In this document: positions 57,101 to 64,000 of the stretch, in pieces | How the letters are laid out: every line of letters starts with the position of its first letter | How positions within the stretch are numbered: the first letter of the stretch is position 1 | Assembly: GCA_035626595.1 (NCBI GenBank) | Contig: DASPNJ010000101.1 | Coordinates: 1 to 64,000 of the forward strand | Length of the DNA: 64,000 bases | Origin: JAQGMV01 sp035626595 | GTDB taxonomy: Bacteria; Pseudomonadota; Gammaproteobacteria; Burkholderiales; SG8-41 | Direction of reading: 5' to 3' | Program-made: the position numbers and the translations under genes | Notes under the pieces: generated by a model | Databases searched by the model: none | The model's input: only the letters and a program-made list of their open reading frames with translations | What the model was told of the DNA's origin: nothing

Positions 57101-58750
57101 ATGAAAGTCAAAGCGGCGAACGGCATTGCACGCATACTGAAAGCCGAGGGTGTTTCGTGGATCAGTTGTTATCCCACGAGCCACATCAACAACGCGGCCG
57201 GCGAGGAGAACCTGCCCATTTACATGATGGGCGAGGAACGCTTCGGCATCGCGGTGGCCGACGCCTACTCACGCGTAACCTGCGGCAAGCGCATCGGCGC
57301 GTGCACGGCGATGGCGGGGCTCAACGCCGCGGGCATCCAGATGGCGTACGGCGCGATTGCACAGGCGTGGGAAGATTCATCGCCGGTGCTCATCATGGCC
57401 GAGGGCCTCTCCCGGGGCGCGAGCCGGCACACGCATTTCGACATCGCCGGGGCGCTGAAGCCCGTCACCAAATGGGTCGGCGAGATCGATCGCGCCGAGC
57501 TCGTCCCGGACTACATGCGCCGCGCGTTCACGCAGCTTCGCTCGGGCCGGCCGGGTCCGGTGCTGCTGCTCGTGCCGAAGGACCTCGGCGAGTACGACGA
57601 GGCGCAGCATCCGTACACGCCGGTGAAAGGCTGGCGCACCGGTCCCGACCCCGACGACGTGAAAGCGGCGATCGGCGCGCTGCGCGCAGCGAAAGATCCG
57701 CTGATCTACGCCGGCGAAGGCGTGTATTACTCCGACGCCACTGCCGAGCTCCTGCGCTTTGCCGAGCTCGCGCACGTGCCGGTGCTCACCACGCTGAAAG
57801 CGAAAGGCGCGTTTCCCGAGAATCACCCGTTGTCTGTCGGCGTGCGCGGGTCGCTCGCGGCGCACTATCTCGAAAAATGCGATGTCCTGTTCGCGATCGG
57901 CTCCAGCCTTTTTCCCAACCGATTCAGCCACGCGATACCCGATCCGCAGAAGAAGACGATCGTCCAGTGCAACGTCGACATCCTCGACATCAACCGCAGC
58001 TACGAGACGAAGCACGCGGTGATCGGCGACGCGAAGCTCACGCTGGAGGCGCTCACGGCCGAGCTCGAGAAGCAGGGTCCGAAAAAGCGCACCGGGCTCA
58101 CAGACGAGATCAGCGCGGGCCGCAAGGAGCACATGGCGAAGTTCCGGCCGTTCATGGAGTCGAACGACAAGCCGATCAATCCGTATCGCGTGATCGGCGA
58201 TCTCATGAAAGTGCTCGATCCCAAGGCGTCGTTCGTGACCGCCGATTCCGGCAACACGCGCGACCAGACGAGCACGGTGTACGAGGCGCAGATCCCGCGC
58301 GGCCACCTCGGATGGGGCAACGTCTCCACGCTCGGCTTCAGCTTCGCGGGCGCGTTCTCCGCGAAGCTCGCGTATCCCGACCGGCAGTGCGTGAACATCA
58401 CCGGCGACGCGGGCGTGTGCTACATGATGGGCAGCTTCGAAGCGGCCGCACGCTACGGCGTCGGCATCACGACGTTGCACATCAACAATGGCGGCTACTC
58501 GGGCTACGGGCCCGGATTCTGGGGCAAGGGACACGATCCGTACACGTGGAAGGTGTCCGACCACGGCTCGGCGTGCATGGCGTCGATGGCGGGCGCCGTC
58601 GGCTGGCACGCGGAGGACGTGAGCGAGCCTTCGGAGATCATTCCGGCATTGAAGCGCGCGTTCGACGAGAACGCGAAGGGCCGTCCTGCGTACCTCGAGT
58701 TCATCTGCTCGCACCATCCGGTGCACGGCGGATGGGTCGGACGGGAGTAG
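57101..58750 (+). CDS. Thiamine-diphosphate-dependent enzyme (acetolactate synthase-like)
   Basis: 549 residues. Three-domain POX/ALS fold: PYR domain with E46 in MGEERFGIAVADAYSR (cofactor-activating Glu), central domain with YAGEGVYYSDATAELL, and PP domain with GDAGVCYMMGSFEAAARYG plus NNGGYSG binding the diphosphate and Mg2+. Members decarboxylate 2-keto acids or ligate or cleave C-C bonds (oxalyl-CoA decarboxylase, benzaldehyde lyase and others). GGAGG before the ATG. Neighbours (octopine-dehydrogenase-like, MetE-like) do not fix the substrate. Confidence 0.9.
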   Translation: MKVKAANGIARILKAEGVSWISCYPTSHINNAAGEENLPIYMMGEERFGIAVADAYSRVTCGKRIGACTAMAGLNAAGIQMAYGAIAQAWEDSSPVLIMAEGLSRGASRHTHFDIAGALKPVTKWVGEIDRAELVPDYMRRAFTQLRSGRPGPVLLLVPKDLGEYDEAQHPYTPVKGWRTGPDPDDVKAAIGALRAAKDPLIYAGEGVYYSDATAELLRFAELAHVPVLTTLKAKGAFPENHPLSVGVRGSLAAHYLEKCDVLFAIGSSLFPNRFSHAIPDPQKKTIVQCNVDILDINRSYETKHAVIGDAKLTLEALTAELEKQGPKKRTGLTDEISAGRKEHMAKFRPFMESNDKPINPYRVIGDLMKVLDPKASFVTADSGNTRDQTSTVYEAQIPRGHLGWGNVSTLGFSFAGAFSAKLAYPDRQCVNITGDAGVCYMMGSFEAAARYGVGITTLHINNGGYSGYGPGFWGKGHDPYTWKVSDHGSACMASMAGAVGWHAEDVSEPSEIIPALKRAFDENAKGRPAYLEFICSHHPVHGGWVGRE

Positions 58751-58753
58751 TCG

Positions 58754-59830
58754 TCATTCCCGCGTAGGCGGGAATCCAGACCTAGCGCGCGCGGTCACCT
58801 CCGCGCGCACGATCTCGGCGCCTTCGACCATCGCCCGCATCTTGCCGAACGCGACCTCGCGCGGGAGGTACTTCATGCCGCAATCGGGCGCGACGATGAT
58901 GTTGTCTGCCTTCACGTACGGCAGCGCGCGCCGGATGCGCTCCGCGACGGTCTGCGGCGATTCGACGTTCATGTCGCTCAGGTCGATCACGCCGAGCAGG
59001 ATCTTCTTATTGTCGAGCGCGGCGAGCGTGGAGCAGTCGAGCCGCGGCTGAGCGGTCTCGAGCGACACCTGCCGGCAGGCGCAGTCGCGCAGCTCGTCGA
59101 GGAACGCGTAGCGGTTCGGCTTGTCCGTCTTGACCATCGCCGCGTAGCCGAAGCACATGTGCACGATCGTCGCGCCGGTGATGCCTTCGAGCACGCGGTT
59201 GATCGCCTTTACGGCGTAGCGTCGCGCCTTCTCCGGCTGAGCCTGCATGTACGGCTCGTCGATCTGCACGAAATCGGCGCCGGCCGCGAACAGATCGCGA
59301 ATCTCCGCGTTGAGCGCATCGGCGTACGCCATCGCGAGGCTCTCTTCGTCCGGGTAGTGCTCGTTCTGCGCGAGCTGCGTCATCGTGAATGGACCGGGCA
59401 CGGTGATCTTCGCGAGCCGCTGCGTATGCGCGCGCAGGAACAGCATGTCTTCCACTTCGACCGGCCGGCGCCGGCGTACCGGGCCGATCACGCGCGGCAC
59501 CGCGGTCGGTCTGCCGCTGCGCGAGCGCGCGTTGCCGGGACGATCATTGTCGATGCCATCGAGCGCGGTCGCGAACCGGTTGAAGTAGCTCTCGCGGCGG
59601 ATCTCGCCGTCGGTGACGACGTCGAGCCCGGCCTCCTCCTGCGCGCGGATCGCGAGGAGCGTCGCATCGCGCTGCGCCTCGTCGAGCCACGGCTCTGGAA
59701 TGCGCCAGAGCGCTTTCGCGCGCACGCGCGGCACGCCGCGGGATTGAAGCGCGGCGCGATCGATCAGCCAGTCGGGTTGCGGATAGCTGCCGACGAGCGA
59801 CACCGGCAATAACGTGTGGTGTTCGTTCAT
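58754..59830 (-). CDS. MetE C-terminal-domain-like (cobalamin-independent methionine synthase) protein
   Basis: 358 residues, the size of stand-alone MetE-like catalytic domains. Start LVGSYPQPDWLIDRAAL, QIDEPY (substrate acid D191), zinc ligands H224 and C226 (TIVHMCFGY) and C317 (APDCGMKYL). Relatives transfer methyl groups from folates or other donors, or cleave related thiol substrates. The N-terminal MetE half is absent, so a homocysteine methyltransferase role with methyltetrahydrofolate is not assured. The last eight residues (SGFPPTRE) are encoded by the repeat at 58756. Confidence 0.88.
   Translation of the reverse strand: MNEHHTLLPVSLVGSYPQPDWLIDRAALQSRGVPRVRAKALWRIPEPWLDEAQRDATLLAIRAQEEAGLDVVTDGEIRRESYFNRFATALDGIDNDRPGNARSRSGRPTAVPRVIGPVRRRRPVEVEDMLFLRAHTQRLAKITVPGPFTMTQLAQNEHYPDEESLAMAYADALNAEIRDLFAAGADFVQIDEPYMQAQPEKARRYAVKAINRVLEGITGATIVHMCFGYAAMVKTDKPNRYAFLDELRDCACRQVSLETAQPRLDCSTLAALDNKKILLGVIDLSDMNVESPQTVAERIRRALPYVKADNIIVAPDCGMKYLPREVAFGKMRAMVEGAEIVRAEVTARARSGFPPTRE
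58756..58775. repeat. REP-like palindrome ATTCCCGC-GTAG-GCGGGAAT
   Basis: Perfect 8-bp stem, 4-base loop, between convergent genes; the flank CGTC...CCAG matches a repeat frequent in proteobacterial genomes. It may act as a bidirectional transcription stop. It also forms the last codons of the MetE-like gene. Confidence 0.75.
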
Positions 59831-59956
59831 ACGCCGACAAGATACAAATCCCGCGGTCGGCGCGCCAATAAATCATTTTTCTGCCACAAAGGCGCCCGGC
59901 CCCTGCCCCTCTGGGTAGTTACGGTTGAGTCCGCGCACGCAAAAAAGGGGATAACC

Positions 59957-61702
59957 GTGATCGCAATGCACCGGGCCGTCGAAATACCAGCCGTCGTTCG
60001 CGCAAGCCTCGCAGCGTTCTGCCTTCTGCTCGCGAGCTGTGCCACCACCGAAGAGACCGCCGTCGCGCCGGCTAAGCCCGCGCCGGAAATCGCCGCACAG
60101 CCGAAGCCCGCGCCGGATTTGGTGTCGAAACCTGCGCCGAAGGCGGCGCCAAGGCCGATGGCCAAACCAAAACCGGAAGTCAAACCAAGGGCCGCCGCAA
60201 AACCTGCCCCGCAGTACTACAGACCTACGCCGCTCCAGGCCTACGCGCGGCCGCCGGCGACCTATCCGGGCGTCGACCGTTTTCCCGATAAGGAACCGAC
60301 CGGCGTGGTGTCCGTGGCCGAGCATCCGGTCTCGACGTTCAGTGTGGACGTCGACACGGCCTCGTACGCTTTCGTACGGCGCCATTTGACGGCGGGCAGG
60401 CTGCCGCCGCGCGAAGCCGTGCGCGTCGAGGAGATGGTCAACTACTTCCCGTACGCGTATCCCGCTCCGCAGGAACGCACTCAGCCGTTTCGCGTGACCC
60501 ACACCGTGATGCCGAGCCCGTGGTCCGCGGAGAACAACCTGCTGCACATCGCGATCAAGGGCTACGACATCGCTCGCTCGGAGCGGCCGCGCGCGAACGT
60601 CGTCCTGCTCATCGATACTTCCGGGTCCATGGCGCCGCCCGACCGGCTGCCGCTGCTCCAGCAGGGCTTGCGGCTGTTCGCGTCCCAGCTTCGCGAGCAC
60701 GATCGAGTCGCAATCGTGACGTACGCGGGACAGGCGCAGACGGCGCTCGATCCGACCGCCGGTTCGGATAAACAAAAAATCGTCGACGTGATCGACGGCT
60801 TGCGCGCTTACGGCTCGACCGCCGGCGGAGAGGGACTCCAGCGGGCGTACGCGCTCGCCGAGCGGCACTTCGATCGCAACGCGGTGAACCGCGTCATCCT
60901 CGCGACCGACGGTGATTTCAACGTCGGCATCACCGATCCGAAGGCGCTCGAGCGGTTCATCGCGGACAAGCGCAAGACGGGAATTTACCTCTCGATCCTC
61001 GGCGTCGGCCTTGGCAATCTCAACGATGCGCTCATGCAGCGCCTCGCCCAGGCCGGCAACGGCAACGCGGCCTACATCGATTCAGTGCTGGAGGCGCGCA
61101 AGGCGTTGAGCGAAGAGCTCGGCTCCACGCTCTTTCCGATCGCAGACGACGTCAAGGTGCAGGTCGAGTTCAATCCCGCGCGCGTGGCCGCATACCGTTT
61201 GATCGGTTATGAGACACGCGCGCTGCGGCGCGAAGACTTCAGGGACGACAACGTCGACGCAGGCGACATCGGCGCCGGGCATGCCGTGACCGCGATCTAC
61301 GAGATCGTGCCGGCCGGCGCGAAGCAATCGAGAATCGATGCGTTGCGCTACCAGGCCGAGCGCCGCCCGCCCGTGGTCGTCCCGAGCGGCCACGGCGACG
61401 AGTACGCGTTCGTGAAGCTGCGCTACAAGCTGCCGGGCGAAGCGACGAGCCGCCTGATCGAGCAGCCCGTGCGCGCGACGGGAATCTACGCGGCGCTGGA
61501 GAACGCTCCGGCCGAGCAGCGCTTCTCGGTGGCGGTCGCGGCGTTCGCGCAGCGGCTGCGCGGCGAAAGCGGACTCAACAGCTACTCGTACAGCAATATC
61601 GCCGCGCTCGCGAACGCCGCGCGCGGACCCGATCCGGAAGGCTATCGCGCCGAGTTCGTTCGACTGGTACGGATGGCCGAGACGCTGAGCGCAGTCCGCT
61701 GA
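59957..61702 (+). CDS. YfbK-like VWA-domain lipoprotein
   Basis: 581 residues from GTG 59957-59959, with AAGGGG six bases upstream; ATG 59966 is the alternative. Signal peptide with lipobox LLASC, then a Pro/Ala/Lys-rich linker (about 35-90). FSVDVDTASYAFVRRHL is the family's conserved pre-VWA segment. The VWA domain (about 212-390) has the MIDAS start LIDTSGSMAPPD. A C-terminal YfbK domain ends SYSNIAALANAARG. Anchored at the periplasmic face and probably a metal-dependent adhesion or assembly factor; partners unknown. Confidence 0.88.
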   Translation: MIAMHRAVEIPAVVRASLAAFCLLLASCATTEETAVAPAKPAPEIAAQPKPAPDLVSKPAPKAAPRPMAKPKPEVKPRAAAKPAPQYYRPTPLQAYARPPATYPGVDRFPDKEPTGVVSVAEHPVSTFSVDVDTASYAFVRRHLTAGRLPPREAVRVEEMVNYFPYAYPAPQERTQPFRVTHTVMPSPWSAENNLLHIAIKGYDIARSERPRANVVLLIDTSGSMAPPDRLPLLQQGLRLFASQLREHDRVAIVTYAGQAQTALDPTAGSDKQKIVDVIDGLRAYGSTAGGEGLQRAYALAERHFDRNAVNRVILATDGDFNVGITDPKALERFIADKRKTGIYLSILGVGLGNLNDALMQRLAQAGNGNAAYIDSVLEARKALSEELGSTLFPIADDVKVQVEFNPARVAAYRLIGYETRALRREDFRDDNVDAGDIGAGHAVTAIYEIVPAGAKQSRIDALRYQAERRPPVVVPSGHGDEYAFVKLRYKLPGEATSRLIEQPVRATGIYAALENAPAEQRFSVAVAAFAQRLRGESGLNSYSYSNIAALANAARGPDPEGYRAEFVRLVRMAETLSAVR

Positions 61703-61707
61703 CCGCT

Positions 61708-62802
61708 TCAGGAAAAACGGGCGGGATCGAACGGCGTCAAATCGACGGCCTGTGTTTTGCCGTCGACGATGAGCGCCGCGACGGCCTCGCCCGTCGCCGG
61801 CGCATTGAGGATGCCCCATACGTTGTGACCGGTAGCGACGTAAGCGCCGTCGATGCCCGGCACGCGGCCGATCAAGGGTACGTAGTCCCGCGTAATCGGA
61901 CGGAAGCAGGCTTGCTTCGCGATGATGCGGTCTGCCGTGAACGCCGGCGACAGCCGCTCGCATAAGGCGCGCAGACGTTCCATCACATCCGGTTCCGGTT
62001 CGACGCGGGCAGGATCTAGCGGCAGCGGCGCTGCGCCGGAGAATGCGCAAACGTGGGTGCTGCCGTCGGCGCGCGGAAACACTTCAACCGTCACGTCGTC
62101 TCCGCACGGATCGCGATATTCGAGGAAGAGCGCGTCGGCTGGAACGTCCGCTCCCGTGTCGTAGACGATGCTCGGGCTGACCTGACCGAACACTTCGGGA
62201 AGCGGCAGCCAGTCTGCGGCGAGTCTGGACCAGGGGCCCATTGCGATGACCATCGCGTCGGCTTCGATAGTCGTGCCGTCCACCTCCACGCCTGTCACCT
62301 GCGAGGTCTGGCCGGTGCGCCCCTGGCGCACCCTACGTGTTGCGCCAGTGACCTGTCCGTGGAGCACTCGTGCTCCGTAAGTCTGCGCAGCGCGCATCAT
62401 CCCCGTGGTGAATCTGCGCGGATGAACGGTGGCGGTCGTATCAGGCGTGCTGATTCGATGCGAGATCACGACACCGGGCGAAAGCCAATCAAGCGCCGCG
62501 GATGTCTGTCTGCGCACCTCGCGTTCGCGGACGACATAACCGCTGTACGCATTCGTACCCCGATAGCCCCAGTCACCATCCAGCTCGCGGGCAAGCTCGG
62601 CATGCAGGGCGAAGCTGCGGCGCGCGAGCGCATCGAGCGCACTGCCGGCGCACCAGTCGAGGGCGAGAAAGCCGCCGGCCTTGCCGGAAGCAGCACATGC
62701 GACCTCGGTTCGTTCGACGACAGTCACTTCGACGCCGCGCCGGGCGAGGAAATAGGCAGTGCAGGCGCCGATTACGCCGCCGCCGCAGATCACTACACGC
62801 AT
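61708..62802 (-). CDS. FAD-dependent oxidoreductase (DAO/glycine oxidase-like)
   Basis: 364 residues. N-terminal FAD site VVICGGGVIGACTAYFLARR, second strand VVERTEVACAASGKAGGFLA, middle GTTIEADAMVIAMGPWSRL, and C-terminal YVATGHNVWGILNAPATGEA closing over the flavin. Members oxidise amino or imino acids with O2 or a quinone as acceptor. GAGAGGTGAA before the ATG. Convergent with the YfbK-like gene (5 bases) and divergent from the LLM gene, with a repeat between. Confidence 0.9.
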   Translation of the reverse strand: MRVVICGGGVIGACTAYFLARRGVEVTVVERTEVACAASGKAGGFLALDWCAGSALDALARRSFALHAELARELDGDWGYRGTNAYSGYVVREREVRRQTSAALDWLSPGVVISHRISTPDTTATVHPRRFTTGMMRAAQTYGARVLHGQVTGATRRVRQGRTGQTSQVTGVEVDGTTIEADAMVIAMGPWSRLAADWLPLPEVFGQVSPSIVYDTGADVPADALFLEYRDPCGDDVTVEVFPRADGSTHVCAFSGAAPLPLDPARVEPEPDVMERLRALCERLSPAFTADRIIAKQACFRPITRDYVPLIGRVPGIDGAYVATGHNVWGILNAPATGEAVAALIVDGKTQAVDLTPFDPARFS

Positions 62803-62837
62803 TTCACCTCTCCGCTGCCAAAATGCCCCCTCACCCT

Positions 62838-62861
62838 ACCCTCTTCCCGCCTCGGGAGAGG
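62838..62861. repeat. Inverted repeat in the divergent gap
   Basis: CCCTCTTCCCG and CGGGAGAGGG pair over ten bases with one bulged T, separated by CCT. The flank CCCCTCACCCTACCCTC is a widespread proteobacterial intergenic repeat. Located in the 142-bp gap between two start codons. Confidence 0.6.
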
Positions 62862-62944
62862 GAATTGGTTAGATGCCCCGGAGTCGGCCCTCTCCGATAC
62901 GGAAAGACGGGGCTCATTTTGCGGTGGTTTAAAGGAGTGCGCGC

Positions 62945-63985
62945 ATGAGATTGGGACTGCTACTGCGATATGCGGGAGAACCCGGCGGCCCGCGGATGGA
63001 CGCGGTGCTGGAGGCCGAGCGGCTGGGCTACACGTCGGTGTGGGCCGGCGAGTCCTACGGCACCGATGCCGTCACGCCGATCGCGTGGGTGCTGGCCCGC
63101 ACGGAGCGCATCAAAGCCGGCACCGGCATCATGCAGATTCCGGCCCGCACGCCGGCGTGCACCGCGATGACGGCGGCGACGCTGCAGGCCATGTCCAACA
63201 ACCGGTTCCTGCTCGGCCTCGGGCCCTCGGGGCCGCAGGTCGTCGAGGGTTGGCACGGCGTGCCATACGGTAAGCCGCTCACCCGCACGAAGGAATACAT
63301 CGACATCGTGCGCAAGGTGTTCGCACGCGAAGCCGCGCTCACGCACCGCGGCGAGCATTATCAGATCCCCTATGCGGGTGCGGACGCAAGCGGCCTCGGC
63401 AAGCCGCTGAAGAGCATTCTTCATCCCAATCGCGATCTGCCGATATACACCGCGGCGATCACGCCTGCGGGTTTGCGCACCGCCGGCGAGGTTGCCGATG
63501 GCGTGCAGCCGTTCATGATGAGTCCCGAACGCCCCGGCCTCGTCACCGAGCCCGTGCTTGAAGGACGAGTGGCGGCTGGAAAGGGCCGAACGCTGACGGG
63601 GTTCGACATCGCGCCGTTCGTGCCCGTGGCGATGGGAAACGACCTGCAGGCCTGCCGCGATGCGATCAAGCCGCGACTGGCGCTTTACATCGGCGGCATG
63701 GGCGCGCGCGGCAAGAACTTCTACAACGATTACGTGAGGCGCATGGGATACGAAGCTGCCGCCGCGAAAATCCAGGACGCGTACTTGAACGGACGCCGCG
63801 AGGAAGCGACCGTCGCTGTTCCCGACAGCCTGATCGACGAGATCGCGCTGGTCGGCTCGCCCGAGCGCATCAGGGATCGGCTGCAAGTCTGGAAGGAGAG
63901 CGCCCGCGACGGCGCGATCGGCACCATGCTGCTGGGCGGCGCCAGCATCGATGCGCTGCGTGTCGCCGCCGAAGCCGTTCTCTAG
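62945..63985 (+). CDS. LLM-class flavin-dependent oxidoreductase
   Basis: 346 residues. TIM-barrel of the luciferase-like monooxygenase/F420 superfamily: RLGLLLRYAGEPGGPRMDAV start, YTSVWAGESYGTDAVTPIAW, FLLGLGPSGPQVVEGWHG, and IYTAAITPAGLRTAGEVADG. Members oxidise or reduce organic compounds with FMN or F420; the long insert-free form resembles methylene-H4MPT reductase-like proteins, often annotated without known substrate. AAAGGAG precedes the ATG. Complete, ending 15 bases before the window edge. Confidence 0.9.
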   Translation: MRLGLLLRYAGEPGGPRMDAVLEAERLGYTSVWAGESYGTDAVTPIAWVLARTERIKAGTGIMQIPARTPACTAMTAATLQAMSNNRFLLGLGPSGPQVVEGWHGVPYGKPLTRTKEYIDIVRKVFAREAALTHRGEHYQIPYAGADASGLGKPLKSILHPNRDLPIYTAAITPAGLRTAGEVADGVQPFMMSPERPGLVTEPVLEGRVAAGKGRTLTGFDIAPFVPVAMGNDLQACRDAIKPRLALYIGGMGARGKNFYNDYVRRMGYEAAAAKIQDAYLNGRREEATVAVPDSLIDEIALVGSPERIRDRLQVWKESARDGAIGTMLLGGASIDALRVAAEAVL

Positions 63986-64000
63986 CTTTCAGATACGATA

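Overview
The window is GC-rich DNA from a soil- or water-type betaproteobacterium, most likely in the order Burkholderiales. That assignment is an inference. It rests on the number of Bug/TctC-type periplasmic solute receptors (five complete genes plus three fragments), the CoA-dependent catabolic genes, and dispersed palindromic repeats of the kind common in beta- and gammaproteobacterial genomes. I saw no rRNA, tRNA, CRISPR array or complete insertion sequence.

Layout. 1-1.1 kb: two copies of a Bug 3' end around a 150-bp direct repeat. 1.2-3.4 kb: a GFA-type protein, hflX and a small GlsB/YeaQ membrane protein. 3.6-8.8 kb: two Bug genes, an HpcH/HpaI-type aldolase, a LysR regulator and a nitronate-monooxygenase-like enzyme. 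8.8-19.5 kb: a nine-gene minus-strand operon for CoA-thioester catabolism (fused CoA transferase, two acyl-CoA dehydrogenases, enoyl-CoA hydratase, double RidA protein, two hotdog hydratases, Bug receptor, NDP-forming acyl-CoA synthetase). 19.8-29.3 kb: a DMSO-reductase-type molybdoenzyme with Fe-S and membrane-anchor subunits, a DUF3604/PHP-like protein, an SLC13 permease and a divergent Crp/Fnr regulator. 29.3-34.1 kb: VOC protein, MFS transporter, threonine-synthase-like enzyme and a degenerate cyclase-like protein. 34.6-43.9 kb: a LysR-controlled set of two Fe(II)/2-oxoglutarate-type dioxygenases, an aldolase and a PEP-mutase-family lyase, followed by Bug, cupin and an AtzG/AtzE-like amidase pair. 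44.1-52.9 kb: one 2,935-residue RTX protein. 53.3-54.0 kb: a VapBC/FitAB-type toxin-antitoxin pair. 54.2-64 kb: octopine-dehydrogenase-like, lipoprotein, TPP-enzyme, MetE-like, YfbK-like, FAD amine oxidase-like and LLM flavin enzyme genes.

Regulatory logic visible in the sequence. A 16-bp inverted repeat (TTGACTC-NN-GRGTCAA) lies before the catabolic operon and again between the nitronate-monooxygenase-like gene and a Bug gene, so the two loci are probably co-regulated by a regulator outside the window. A separate 18-bp LysR-type box occurs on both sides of the LysR gene at 38.4-39.3 kb, in front of its dioxygenase operon and in the divergent LysR/Bug promoter.

The most unusual feature is a set of gene fossils in the gaps. 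Each keeps short end pieces of a gene whose intact relative lies elsewhere in the window, with the middle removed or with only one end left. Intact relatives are the threonine-synthase-like, VOC, small membrane protein, PEP-mutase-family and Bug genes. This suggests repeated duplication followed by internal deletion.
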